From contig NC_037674.1 in NCBI RefSeq assembly GCF_003255815.1, positions 23,448,324 through 23,512,323 on the forward strand: a stretch of 64,000 nucleotides of DNA. Reading direction: 5' to 3'. The translations under genes and the position numbers were made by a program. Within the stretch, counting starts at the first letter, position 1. Each line of letters opens with the position of its first letter. Origin of the DNA: Theropithecus gelada (lineage: Eukaryota > Chordata > Mammalia > Primates > Cercopithecidae). Below the pieces are notes generated by a model. The model was not told the DNA's origin, did no database searches, and saw nothing but the letters and a program-made list of their open reading frames with translations. Shown in pieces: positions 13,160 to 42,941 of the stretch.

Positions 13160-13495
13160 AGAGAATAATTATTCTGATAAACAGCTAATCACAGACAACC
13201 TGCAGACATCCTGTTTCCAAATACCTCATTCACATGTAGGCCCCAGTCACAGGACCTGACCTGCATACCTTATCTGCGTGTAGCCCCTCCAATATGACCC
13301 CATAAAACTTCCCTCCAGCCCCTGTCTCTTTGCAGACAGCCCCTTCTCTGCTGTGCTGCCTTGCAATGTATCTTTGAATTTTATCAAATCTGCCTCTTTT
13401 TTTTTTTTTTTTTAACTATAACTGTCCTGGTAAATTCTTTTACCACCCACAACGGCGGCCCCAGCCAGTCACACCCTCAACAAACTCAGTGTGTT
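13160..13495 (+). repeat. Probable endogenous-retrovirus-type solo LTR
   Basis: Promoter-like and polyadenylation-like text in LTR order: a 'cataaaacttccctccagcc' block at 13302-13321, then 'ctctttgcagacagcccctt' and a C/T-rich end with a T-run at 13388-13404. The boundaries and the family are not certain, and no internal viral genes are present. Confidence 0.4.
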
Positions 13496-13559
13496 ATTAC
13501 AGGGTCCTGTGGATGTTATCAAATAAAATTCAAGGTGGACTAGCTTATCTACTTTATAC

Positions 13560-13680
13560 ATTCATTCAATAATGTTTATTAGATACCCACCATGTGCCTG
13601 GCACTGTGTTGTACACTGGAAGTGCTGTAGGAAATTAGGTAGACATGATTTCACGCCCTCATGAAACAGATTCTGAGGAG
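13560..13680 (-). repeat. L2 LINE 3' end, antisense
   Basis: Contains 'attcattcaataatgtttat' (13560-13579), 'cctggcactgtg' and 'cacgccctcatgaaacag', which is the antisense order of the L2 3' terminus. Confidence 0.7.
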
Positions 13681-13689
13681 TTGGCTCAG

Positions 13690-13835
13690 CTTAGTAGTTA
13701 AGGATATTCATAGGCACTTTGGCTTTAGACAGACCTTTGTCGACATCCTGTCTCTGTCACTCAGAAGCTATGGATCCTCAGATCTTGGGTAACTGACTCA
13801 TCAATCATCTATAAAGCAGGGCTTATAGATGGGCT
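13690..13835 (+). repeat. MIR SINE
   Basis: MIR core features in order: 'tttggctttagacagacctt', 'ctctgtcactcagaagctat', 'cttgggtaactgactcatca', and 'catctataaagcaggg'. Confidence 0.6.
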
Positions 13836-14439
13836 TATAGAACTACACCCCAGTAGTTCTCCACCCTCCTGAAATCACATAGGAATTTTTTTAAATATCT
13901 ATCTCTGAGCCATCTTTATAGATTGTGATTCAATTGGTCTGGGTAAGTACCAAATCATCAGTAATTTTAAAAGCCACCAGACACATCCGGTGAGCAGCCA
14001 GTGAGAACTACTGCTCTATTCATTAGGGTCTGTGGGGGAACTGCACTGAATAGTGTACGTGAATACCTTGTGCTTAGTAAACATGTTAGCTTTGATTCCC
14101 AAACATCACAGCTGCTGTCTAGCTCAGAGGAATCAGAGGTCCAGGTATATGGGGAAGACTGTTAACCTGAAGCTGGTCCATGAGCAAGTAAGAGCTGAAG
14201 ATCTTTCTGATGGTTTTTCCCTACGGGGAAAAAATGACTGCCCATCTATAACTTGATTACAGTTCAATAACCACCGCTGTGTTGATTTTAATGGGTAAGC
14301 TTATTTGGCTATTTCAAGAGATGGCTTATTCATTGATTTATTTAAATTTCCATTTTTAGTATAAGCCATTCAGTGCTTAATATTGTTTCATACTAGCAAA
14401 TGTTAATGAGGAGTAGAATTAAGAACATATCTTAGAATC

Positions 14440-14560
14440 ATATCTGGCCCAGACCTTTCATTTTACAAATGAGAACAAGGAAGCCGTAAGAAGTGAAGTG
14501 ACTTTTCCAAGATCAAACATCCAACAGGTGCAAAGTTTTGTTTCATTTGGTCTCAGCACA
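14440..14560 (-). repeat. MIR SINE, antisense
   Basis: Contains 'cattttacaaatgagaacaa' (14459-14478) and then 'gtgacttttccaagatcaaa', the antisense order of the MIR 3' half and core. Confidence 0.55.
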
Positions 14561-14569
14561 AACTTGTAT

Positions 14570-14989
14570 AACAATTTAGCTGTATGCAACTTTACATAAT
14601 ACAGATGTTCTTTGATTTATGGTAGAGTTATGTCCCGATATATCCATCTCAAAAAACAAAACAAAACAAAAAACTGTCCTTTTTGTATAGTTCTTTTAAA
14701 GAAACACATATGTTTATCAAAATGTTTAAGTAAATGAAAAGTCATAATTATAAAAAAGAAAATATAAGCCAAAATGCAGAAGGGCTCCCTACTGGTTGTA
14801 TTAGAGTCTTCACAAAGCAAATCACATGTACAATGTACTAAAATAATTTTCTGATTAAAGAATACATCTATGAATGCTTTTGGTTAAAAACAAAAAGCTT
14901 TTTGAAGATGGAGACAGCAGTTACATGGTTTTCCAATCTCTCCAAATCCCTACATAGAAATAGACAAAGCAACTAGATAGCAAATCCAA
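14570..14989. other. Intergenic, nothing recognised
   Basis: AT-rich, with a short A-rich CAAAA repeat at about 14651-14672. No gene signal. Confidence 0.4.
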
Positions 14990-15656
14990 AGACTCACGGA
15001 CAAGAGTTATAATTATGTCAAGCTATCCCTATGAAACTCAGATACAAATGAGTGGGGACGAACTATCATGATGACACCAACTACGCATGGTATCAGCTTC
15101 TATGAGAGAGAAGTACAGGAAGGGCACAGGGAATCTGACTGACCTGAGAACTGGAGACCCCAAAATACACAACAGGTATTTGTTAAAGTGCCATAAGATC
15201 ATTCAAGAACAATAGCTACAACTCTAAAAGGTTTGGCTCATTCCAACAGCAGGTGAATATAGAGGTCATAGTAAGGTCTGACCCACATGAACTCTCAAAA
15301 CTGTTCAGCAAGAGCTCCTGTCAGCACAGGGCCCAGTGCATGGAGGTCTTAAACTACACATTGAAACTGCTACCCATGGCGGAAAAGCTAAGCAGGACAG
15401 AGACATTTGAGAATAAAGGGAAAGAGAAGATCCAGATAAATGCAGGCATGGAGGACTGTGTCAGGAAACCTCAGAAAGCAAGTCATGTTATTTTTGAACA
15501 CTGTAAGAAACAATAAAAGAGGGAGCTCTGCGAATTGAGAAAAGCCATAGTGATAACACTTTCTTCTAAAAGTTCAAGAAAAATTAATTTTCTATAAAAA
15601 TGAGAAAAGAAAGGCATAGAGGTCAAAGCCCACATAAAGTTATTGTAAGAATAAAA
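14990..15656 (+). repeat. HAL1-type LINE remnant, left part
   Basis: Reads as decayed LINE coding sequence that continues on the other side of the Alu at 15657. The 87-codon ORF at 15253-15516 is part of it. Assignment rests on continuity with the clearer right part at 15971-17100. Confidence 0.45.
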
Positions 15657-15970
15657 GAGCTAGGCATGGTGGCTCACACCTGTAATACCAGCACTTTTGG
15701 AGGCTGAGATAGATGGATCACCCGAGGTCAAGGGTTTGAGATCAGCCTGACCAACATGGTGAAACCCCGTCTGTACTAAAAATACAAGAATTAGCCAGGC
15801 ATGGTGGCGTGCACACCTGTAGTCCCAGCTACCCGCGAGACTGAGGCACAAGAATCGCTTGAACCTGGAAAGTGGAGGTTGCGGTGAGCCAAGATGGTGC
15901 CACTGCACTCCAGCCTGGGTGACAGAGTGAGACTCTGTCTCAATAAAAATGAGTAAATAAAAAAAAAAAG
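15657..15970 (+). mobile_element. Alu SINE
   Basis: Full-length two-arm Alu with A-box 'ggtggctcacacctgtaata', B-box region 'gggtttgagatcagcctg', a second arm, and an A-rich tail. Many substitutions, so an older subfamily. It sits within a HAL1-type LINE. The minus-strand ORF over it is an Alu shadow. Confidence 0.95.
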
Positions 15971-17100
15971 ATAATAAGGAGTAGAATTACATCCCTTCAG
16001 ACAATAGAAGTGTGCCAGGAAGATGTGTCCACAGAACAGATCAAAATTGCAACCTTCTAAAATCTAAAAAATAAAAAAAAGTGTCAAGGAAATCATACAG
16101 AACATAAAGAACAACCTAAATCAGAAGTAGAAAAAAAAAAAGAAATTAGGTAGTAGGACTCTGATAAGAATAAAGGATAAAAGAATAAAGGATAAAAGCC
16201 ATCTCAAAAATTAATATCAAGCTACAAGGAATGCAAGAGCTATAAACACAACAGATAATGTCTTCAGAGATAGAAAGGAAAAAGCATGAAAAATTTTTAA
16301 GTCAAAAAAGAAATTGGAAAGAGAGAGAAAGAGGATTTGTAACCAAGTTACAATATCGAAGATACTCAAAAAATGTCCAATATAGAAATAGTGAAAGTCT
16401 TTGGAACAAGAAATCCAGAGAAAGAGAGCAGAACAAATACTAAGGGCTACAATTCAAGAAAACACTCCTGAAATAAAAGGATTTGAAATTACTTAGTGAA
16501 AGAGCACACTACAGACCTAAGAACGCTGACCTACAATGACCCACACTATGATATATTCTAGTAAAACTACTGAAGTTTAAGAGAAAAAAAAAAATCCTTT
16601 GGGTATCTAGAAAAAAAGGGCAAGTGGCTTGTAAAAGAAAAAAATTAGATAATTACTGACTTGTCAGTAACAATGTTTTATGGTAGAAAAAACTAGAGTA
16701 ACATATTTAAGATATTCAAAGGAAAAAATGCAAGCCAATGATTTTACATCCAGCAGAGCTGAGTCTCAAGTACAGAGATCATTGACAAATTGTTATCAAC
16801 ATGACAGAACTCAAGCAATATTGTTCCCAGAGGCCCTTCCCAGCAATCTACTAGAAAATAAGTCGCAGGTATCAAAATATCTAGAGAAACAACAGCCTAA
16901 GGACTGATGGCAAGCATTAAACACATAGTTACTTATAGAACCATGGCAAAATGTGGGTTAAAGTGGAGAAGCAGTAGATTTAATGACTATATGCTGCAGC
17001 AATGTACAGGGACTATAGCTCTTAAAAGAATAGAGGGAGAATGGAAGAGCATATGCACAAATGTTTAACTCTTCTCAGTATTTATATTGGGTGTGGTGGT
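15971..17100 (+). repeat. HAL1-type LINE remnant, right part
   Basis: The text follows the HAL1 half-LINE: 'atcctttgggtatctagaaa' at 16594-16613, 'gattttacatccagcagagc' at 16739-16758, and 'atattgttcccagaggccct' at 16818-16837. A tandem 'gaataaaggataaaa' occurs at 16167-16197. Several short ORFs here (16258-16443, 16680-16907) are decayed pieces of the LINE ORF. Confidence 0.65.
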
Positions 17101-17207
17101 ATCAATATTGTTATTTCACACTGGTATATAGGTAATGGTACCACATATAGGTATATAGGTAATATGGTACCATTACCTATATACCAGTGTGAAATAACAA
17201 TATTGAT
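17101..17207. repeat. Perfect 42-bp inverted repeat, 23-bp spacer
   Basis: Left arm 17101-17142 begins ATCAATATTGTTATTTCACA. Its exact reverse complement is at 17166-17207, with no mismatch over 42 bp. The spacer (17143-17165) holds another near-copy of the GTATATAGGTAAT part of the left arm. Flanking sequence on both sides reads as HAL1, which suggests an in-place copied inversion. Confidence 0.95.
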
Positions 17208-17998
17208 GAATTATAAATTATAATTATAAAATCATAAATTAAAAAATTTTGGATATTCCTATTTTGTCATCTCCTGTGTTCTTTGGAACCACAACGTGTG
17301 GTATGAAAGAAAGGGGACACAGAGTTAGTATAGAAAAAGTTCAGATTAAAATAAAAAGTTGTCATCACGAATTTGAATGCCAAGTATCAGTAATAGCTCA
17401 GGATGTATTTTATTAAGAGGTAGGAATGTGTGTTTGTGTGTCTGTGTGTGTGTTCGTGTGTGTGTCCGAGAGAGAGAGACTGAGATTTAGAGACGATAAC
17501 CAACCCAGTTTCAATGAGCACCTCTAGCAACCCAGATTCTTAGACCGCAGTCTGAAATACACTCCACTGTAAAAAAATAAAGATTTTGAAGAAATGGATG
17601 ATTTCATATATAAGATGAGCCTGGAACATCTTTTTATACCAGGTAGTGAGGAAGCTATCAAAGATGATTAAGATCTTGTCAAAGATGCTCAGAAATCACG
17701 CTGAAGGGGCTCCTACTGGCTAATGATGAGACAATTTGAGCTTCAACATGGATAATAATTGCAATTGATTGGAACCCATCAAATATATTTAAATATATTA
17801 ATTCATAATAACTTAATCTAATTGGTTATTTATGGAGGAAAATAAGGAACCAATTTATTGTTTTGAAAACCTATAAATAAAGAGAAAGAATCAGAAACCA
17901 GATACCCCTGGGTATTCAAAGAGTAGATGATCGAAATCATCTCTTTGTAAAATATTCATACTGATGAATGAAGAATAAATTAGAATTAGAATGCCACC
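17208..17998 (+). repeat. HAL1-type LINE remnant, 3' region with (TG)n
   Basis: Continues the LINE ('tattttgtcatctcctgtgt' at 17260-17279). A TG-rich microsatellite lies at about 17428-17468. The remnant is broken by an LTR at 17999 and resumes at 18485. Confidence 0.5.
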
Positions 17999-18479
17999 TG
18001 TGATGGTTAATACTGAGTGTCAACTTGATTAAATTGAAGGATACAAAGTATTGATCCTGAGCGTGTCTGTGAGGGTGTTGCCAAAGGAAAGTAACATTTA
18101 TTTGAATCAGTGGGCTGGGAAAGGCAGACCCACCCTTAATCTGGGTGGGCACCATCTAATCAGCTGCCAGTGAATATAAAGCAGGCAGAAAAGCATGAAA
18201 AGACTAGACTGGCTTAGCCTCCCAGACCACATCTTTCTCCAGTGCTCGCTGCTTCCTGCTTTCAAACACTGGACTCCAAGTTCTTCAGCTTTGGTACTCG
18301 GACTGGCTTCCTTGCTCCTCAGCTTACAGATGGCCTCTTGTGGGACTTTGTGATCATGTGAGTTAATACTACCTAATAAACTCCATATATACATACACAC
18401 ATATATATATGTTACAGATATAGACATATAGGTATATATCCTATTAGTTCTGTCCCTCTAGAGGACCATGAGTAATACA
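17999..18479 (+). mobile_element. Solo LTR-like element with 5-bp target duplication
   Basis: A 481-bp unit starts TGTGATGG and ends AATACA, so it has the TG...CA ends of an LTR. It is flanked by CCACC at 17994-17998 and 18480-18484, a perfect 5-bp target duplication. A 'tataaagcagg' TATA-like motif lies near 18175 and an 'aataaactcc' polyadenylation-like motif near 18374. It carries no viral coding sequence. I do not assign the subfamily. Confidence 0.65.
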
Positions 18480-18484
18480 CCACC

Positions 18485-19140
18485 CTTTCGCAAGTCCCAA
18501 AGAATTAATGGGAGTTAATTAACGGGAGTAATGAGCACGAGTGGCTGCTCACATTACAGAAGAGAGACGAGCAGACACAGTGTGCTTCCTGTAAACAAAC
18601 ACATCGCCACCTATAGCCTTGCCAGAGGGATAGGACTGAGTCTGATCAAGCCTCTGCATCCAGCTACCAGCTTACAAAAACATAGAAGACGGGAACATAT
18701 TGAGCTATATCACAAGGACACATCATCAAAACCAAAACTGTAGGAGACTCTACAGATCAAATGCCCTGGGCTTTTCCCGGAGACAAGTTATAAGAAACAG
18801 AAGACAAAAAAAGGGGAGACCTATAGATTAAAAGAAAGTTAAAAGATACCTTTTTAAGGCAAAATTAAGTTATAGCATCCTAAAGATGCACTCAGTTAGA
18901 TCACAGACTATTAAAACTACACACATGAAGAAGTGATTGCAAGTCAGGAGAGTGGTTACTTTCAGAGAAAGGGAGGAGAGGAGACTGAGGCTCACAAAGG
19001 GGCTTCTACGGTGGCTGGCAAATTTCTATTTCTTGACCTTGGATGTTTACAAGGGTGTTCATCTTATAAAAATAATAATAAAATAATAAACCATTCATTT
19101 ATGTAGCTTTATCTGTGTGTTATTTTACAAGAAAAAGATC
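18485..19140 (+). repeat. LINE (HAL1/L1M-type) 3' end
   Basis: The block 'aggagagtggttactttcag' at 18946-18965, then 'atttctatttcttgaccttg' at 19022-19041 and 'gggtgttcatcttataaaaa' at 19053-19072, is the typical 3' end of HAL1 and L1M elements. It resumes the LINE interrupted by the LTR at 17999-18479. Confidence 0.6.
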
Positions 19141-19980
19141 TTTAAGATGCTTTTGCAAAATGGAGAATGTGTGTAAAGCAAATCTAATTCATCTCTTAAA
19201 TTGTCTTTTCTTGGTAAATCCATGTTTAAATGGTAATTTGCTTAGACCAAGCATGTTCTGGCAATGTGTTTTCAAGATCATTGCAACGTAATCAGTCTGC
19301 AAACGTTGATGGAGAACCAACTGTGTGCAAGGCACTTCTGCTGTTCCATTGCAATTGGCTTGTACCTTCAGACACTTGCTCTCTCTCTTGAATTAGTTGA
19401 CAATGTGCATTGGAAGTTTTCACTTTGGATTTGAGCTTTTTATATTATTGGAATTTTATTTGTTGATATGTTTTATGAATTGATTGAAGTACTGTGTGTT
19501 GAAGAGGAGAGGCTCACAAGACACTTCCACTTAGCACAAAACTAAATGACCTCTTCCCTTAGTCTTAGCTAGCTGGCACCTAGGCCACTCTCCAGTGATC
19601 AGGGTGCTGCTTCCTGCGAGTGTAGACAGCTGGGACTCTGCTTGTTGAGAATCTGCTCTATACTGGGCTATGCTTTGGTGACTCATTATCCCAGCCTCAC
19701 AATCACATCATACATCTGAATATCTAGTTCCTAGAAATGACGGTTTCGGAGAGGTTTATAAGGGATACCCATTCCCAGCAAAACAAAGGAGGGTTTGAGA
19801 CTTGTTTCCGACCCAAGATCACAGACATCAGGAAGCAACTTACTCTGTTCTGTCAGATAGAGCTGGTGTCTAAATAGAGAACTTACCAAGCATATCAATC
19901 TTTGAGTTTTTTCTGCAAAGCAAAGGAACCATGAAAGTTGCAAAACTACAAAAATTTTTATGGAAAAAAACACTTCTATT
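19141..19980. other. Intergenic, nothing recognised
   Basis: Unremarkable AT-rich sequence. No exon or repeat that I can name. Confidence 0.4.
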
Positions 19981-19984
19981 TCAA

Positions 19985-20007
19985 TAGAAAAAGAAAGAAA
20001 GAAAAAA

Positions 20008-20075
<68 letters not shown>

Positions 20076-20227
20076 GAAAGAAAGAAGAAAACAGGAAGAG
20101 GAGGAGGAAAGGAAGGAAGGAAGGAAGAAAGGAAGGAAGGGAGGGAGGGAGGGAGGGAGGGAGGGAAAGGGAGAGAAAGAGAAACAAACAAAACAAAGAA
20201 AAAGAAAGGAAGGAAGGAAGAAAGACA
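19985..20227. repeat. Purine-rich microsatellite (GAAA)n (GGAA)n (GGGA)n
   Basis: About 240 bp that are nearly all purine on the plus strand: GAAA units to about 20085, then GGAA and GGGA units from 20105 to 20167, then AAAG/GGAA to 20227. Interrupted by a few pyrimidines. The long Lys/Glu and Phe/Leu/Ser ORFs over it are low-complexity artefacts. Confidence 0.95.
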
Positions 20228-20239
20228 TCAGCCAGGGGT

Positions 20240-20425
20240 CATTCTAAGCAAATTATTTGCATTCATTTTTGTAAGTCTTACCACAACCCAAATACAGGTG
20301 ATCCCTGTTTTACAGATAGTGGAACAGTGCAGCAGAAAGGTTAAATAACTTGCCAAAAGTCAAGTAAGTTAGTAAGTAGCAGTGCTAGGGCTCAAACCAT
20401 GTGGTCTGGTTTCATAACCTGTGTT
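20240..20425 (-). repeat. MIR SINE, antisense
   Basis: Antisense MIR order: 'gatccctgttttacagatag' at 20300-20319, 'aggttaaataacttgccaaa' at 20338-20357, and 'agcagtgctagggctcaaac' at 20378-20397. Confidence 0.75.
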
Positions 20426-20599
20426 ATTAGCTATAGGTTACTACACTGCCAAAAGTTCTAAATATCTTGGCAAGCCTCATAAATGTTAGAGTAGGGAAGA
20501 TAGTAGTCTATATTTAAACAGTACCTGCTATGTCAAATTTGCATTTTAGATAGCTTCCTCTGGCAGAAAACACAGTCTATCAATGATCAAATAGCATCC

Positions 20600-20745
20600 A
20601 CTCCGTCTCAACAATTCTTGAAACTGTCGGCTACTCTCCATCCCCATTGCCACTGCCTTAGTTCAAGCCACTATCATTTCCCAGCTAGATGATTGCAGTG
20701 ACGTCCTAACTGGCCTTTCTCCCTTTGGCCCTAACTGAAGATGAA
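20600..20745 (+). repeat. L2 LINE fragment
   Basis: Text such as 'cactgccttagttcaagcca' (20651-20670), 'gatgattgcagtgacgtcct' (20689-20708) and 'aactggcctttctccctttg' follows internal L2 sequence. Confidence 0.6.
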
Positions 20746-21156
20746 GATGAGAGGCTAAAACAGACATACGAAAGGATGCCAAGCTAGCCAAAGCATGTAC
20801 ATATATTAATATCAACCCCAACAACTTCTAGGAGAAAGGGCTGGAGAGAAATGGGAAGCAGTTGCAAACCCAACTTTTTACAAATCTAGAGAAAGTCAAA
20901 AGCAGAGCCAGTATGAAGTCGTTAAATAAAACTACGCATTTTCATAAAGTACAAGCTGCCTTAATCTGCCCTTAGAGACTGTAGGCCATGGAAATAGCGA
21001 TAGACAATGGTTGTCGGCTCTCCTCCGTCTCCTCCGGCCTTCCTGGAGATTGGGTCTCCTGATCAGGGAAGCTTGGCTGGCTGCACTCACCCTTTCTCCC
21101 GTGCTGGCCTTGCTGAGATGTGCCCTGGGCAGGGTATTGGGCAGGAAGGAGACTCC

Positions 21157-21164
21157 TCACATGA
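21157..21164 (+). promoter_or_regulatory. M-box/CLEAR-type E-box TCACATGA
   Basis: TCACATGA is the reverse complement of TCATGTGA, the core bound by MITF and related MiT/TFE factors. It lies 64 bp before the SLC24A5 start codon, probably in or next to the 5' UTR or core promoter. MITF is the master regulator of melanocyte genes, which fits. No convincing TATA box is seen, and binding itself is inferred. Confidence 0.5.
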
Positions 21165-21227
21165 TCCAGCTTAATCCTCCTCTTCTCCTTTCCTGAAGCT
21201 GCACACTGCAGTAAGAGCACAGCAGAA

Positions 21228-42217
<20,990 letters not shown>

Positions 42218-42777
42218 TATTATTAACAGTGTTATGCAGAAAATATGAATGGCAGGGAGGGGCAGAGAGAAAAATCAATTTCTTCATTTAAATCAAATTT
42301 TTAAAATCCTGAACCTTAAAATCTAAAACTTACAGTAATTTAAAACCAACCAAAATCATATCCTAATTTTGCTGAGCCCTTTCTTTTCATGAAGAATTAC
42401 ATATTATAAAACAGAAGTTTTGGGGGGGCAAAAAATCTGTTTTACCATACAATAAGTTGACAAAAACTGGAGAAACTAGAACAAACAAATCCAACTATGT
42501 AGTACTGAAAACAACAAGAAAATGGCTTATTTCATTAAAAACAGTATAACCATTCATTTAAACTGAATGACCAGACTTGCTGTCTTTAAAAACCCAAACT
42601 TGAGATTAACGAAAATTACAGTATATTTTTAACATTATACTGTTAAAAGCTGGTGGGAGTTTTAAAAGTTCATTTTTACAGCTTTTGTAAGCATACAATA
42701 TTACTTTAAAAAAAAAATGACTTTTACTAGGAGATTCAGCAAAACAGATGTAGGAATGTTCCAACCATGGCTTGAAA
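42218..42777. other. Space between the two stop codons (3' UTRs)
   Basis: 560 bp shared by the tail ends of SLC24A5 (plus) and MYEF2 (minus). A plus-strand ATTAAA at 42534-42539 is a possible polyadenylation signal for SLC24A5. I see no AATAAA for MYEF2 on the minus strand within this space, so its 3' UTR may run under SLC24A5 exon 9 and beyond. Confidence 0.5.
42534..42539 (+). terminator. SLC24A5: Candidate SLC24A5 polyadenylation signal (ATTAAA)
   Basis: A variant hexamer 317 bp after the SLC24A5 stop. Downstream GT-rich support is weak ('ttgctgtctt'). A later AATAAA lies near 43308. Low confidence. Confidence 0.3.
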
Positions 42778-42941
42778 TTATGCATTACGATCCAAGCGGA
42801 CATCAATTTCTCTGCCACTGATTTTTATGCCATTCATTATTCTGCAGGCTTTTTCAGCTGATTCTGGGGAGTCAAATCTGACTGTTCCACAGCCTTTTGA
42901 CTTTCCATTCTCCATTTTTATTTCTGCAAACATTACATGAC
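42778..42941 (-). CDS. MYEF2: MYEF2 last coding exon (RRM3 second half)
   Basis: 164 nt with the stop at 42780-42778. Encodes HVMFAEIKMENGKSKGCGTV, with the RNP1 motif of RRM3, and the C-terminus ending ISGREIDVRLDRNA. Acceptor ttttacag. Confidence 0.97.

Noticed and set aside
15660..15908. Minus-strand ORF of 82 codons, and similar ones at 27718-27978, 30330-30536 and 41214-41444, plus 55862-56104 (plus strand)
   Set aside because: All lie within Alu elements and show the usual translated Alu phrases, so they are shadows and not genes.
17101..17207. Reading the 42-bp inverted repeat as a transposon terminus or a CRISPR-like unit
   Set aside because: The outer flanks continue one HAL1 element without a target duplication, there is no cargo, and no spaced repeats occur. 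The setting is a primate nuclear genome.
19731..20348. Several overlapping ORFs rich in Lys/Glu or Phe/Leu/Ser
   Set aside because: They are translations of the purine microsatellite.
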